Origin: Saprospiraceae bacterium
GTDB taxonomy: Bacteria > Bacteroidota > Bacteroidia > Chitinophagales > Saprospiraceae
Length of the DNA stretch: 34,538 nucleotides
Direction of reading: 5' to 3'
Assembly: GCA_016715245.1 (NCBI GenBank)
Contig: JADKAS010000021.1
Location: 1-34,538, forward strand
The notes under the pieces are model-generated. The model searched no databases, had not been told where the DNA came from, and was given only the letters and a program-made list of their open reading frames with translations. This document shows, in pieces, positions 34,286 to 34,538 of this stretch. Made by a program: the position numbers and the translations under genes. Position 1 is the stretch's first letter; each line of letters starts with the position of its first letter.

Positions 34286-34538
34286 TCAGACGATTTCTTT
34301 TACGAGTAAACCGTTTTTAATTCTGGGTTCAAACCAGGTGCTTTTGGGTGGCAGATTGATGCCCTGATCGGAGAAAGCAACCACTTCTGAAATATCGACA
34401 GGATAAATACAGAAACCTACCAGATTCGGGTTTTTATTTACTTCTTTTATCAGAGGATTTAATCCTGATTTCCCTTCAAAATATTGCACAAGTTTTGTGG
34501 TTCTGATATCTTTTATCTGTAATATCTTTTCCATTATC
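34286..34538 (-). CDS. DUF1015 family protein, C-terminal part (partial)
   Basis: Only the last ~83 residues are in the window; the start lies beyond the right edge. The ending IYPVDISEVVAFSDQGINLP followed by PKSTWFEPRIKNGLLVKEIV matches the conserved C-terminus of DUF1015 proteins (xPPKSTWFxPKxxxGLxxxxL). Function of the family is unknown. The ATG near 34534 is internal. It probably forms an operon with the amidohydrolase. Confidence 0.88.
   Translation of the reverse strand, partial: IMEKILQIKDIRTTKLVQYFEGKSGLNPLIKEVNKNPNLVGFCIYPVDISEVVAFSDQGINLPPKSTWFEPRIKNGLLVKEIV

Overview
The window is low-GC DNA that looks like a member of the Bacteroidota. Reasons: TAnnTTTG-type -7 promoter elements (7307-7314, 12766-12773, 16066-16073, 25220-25227), Sec/lipoprotein signals of the Bacteroidota kind, and a clade II (Sec-exported) nitrous oxide reductase locus. 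A saprospirian or flavobacterial relative is plausible, but I cannot name the genus. Many genes, mostly in 1-12.9 kb and 26-34 kb, are cut by single-base indels, often in A or T runs. The reading frames rejoin cleanly across them, so sequencing or assembly error is more likely than gene decay. I list such genes over their full reconstructed span.

Layout. 1-3.4 kb: start of an RND permease and its adaptor (-), a C-terminal histidyl-tRNA synthetase fragment (+), then arsM and arsR (-). 3.6-8.5 kb: a secreted S9 peptidase, an Xre regulator with a DUF2975 membrane protein, a degenerate repeat block and a Uma2 protein. 8.7-12.7 kb: an electron-transfer module made of a cytochrome b-like membrane protein, a membrane-anchored Fe-S/FAD oxidoreductase and a cytochrome with about 23 hemes. 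12.9-15.3 kb: a Crp/Fnr regulator, a His-rich polytopic membrane protein and a fasciclin lipoprotein. 16.1-20.4 kb: an unknown exported protein, the Fe-S repair protein RIC/ScdA, and anaerobic ribonucleotide reductase NrdD (glycyl-radical segment in a second frame) with NrdG. 20.8-25.2 kb: an NsrR-like Rrf2 regulator, a divergent NorB-family enzyme and a vanadium-haloperoxidase-like lipoprotein. 25.8-32.9 kb: a nos cluster on the minus strand (cytochrome c, nosZ, membrane protein, nosL, nosD, nosF, nosY, cupin, group III truncated globin). 33.1-34.5 kb: an amidohydrolase and a DUF1015 C-terminus.

The main discovery is the gene at 21258-23636. It is built like a quinol-dependent NO reductase (qNOR), but all four residues that line the quinol site in Geobacillus qNOR are replaced. 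In the active site one FeB histidine is Asn and the catalytic-site Glu581 equivalent is Gln. This is the signature of a nitric oxide dismutase (NOD, 2 NO to N2 + O2), so the locus may encode oxygen formation from NO next to N2O reduction, NO-damage repair, oxygen-independent dNTP synthesis and a globin.

A second discovery is a shared control signal. Three near-palindromes with an 8-4-8 layout and a TGA-N6-(T/G)CA core lie before the crp gene, the fasciclin gene and the nos operon. Each is centred exactly 36.5 bases from the last base of a TTTG -7 element. This predicts a small Crp/Fnr regulon, class II-like and probably autoregulated.
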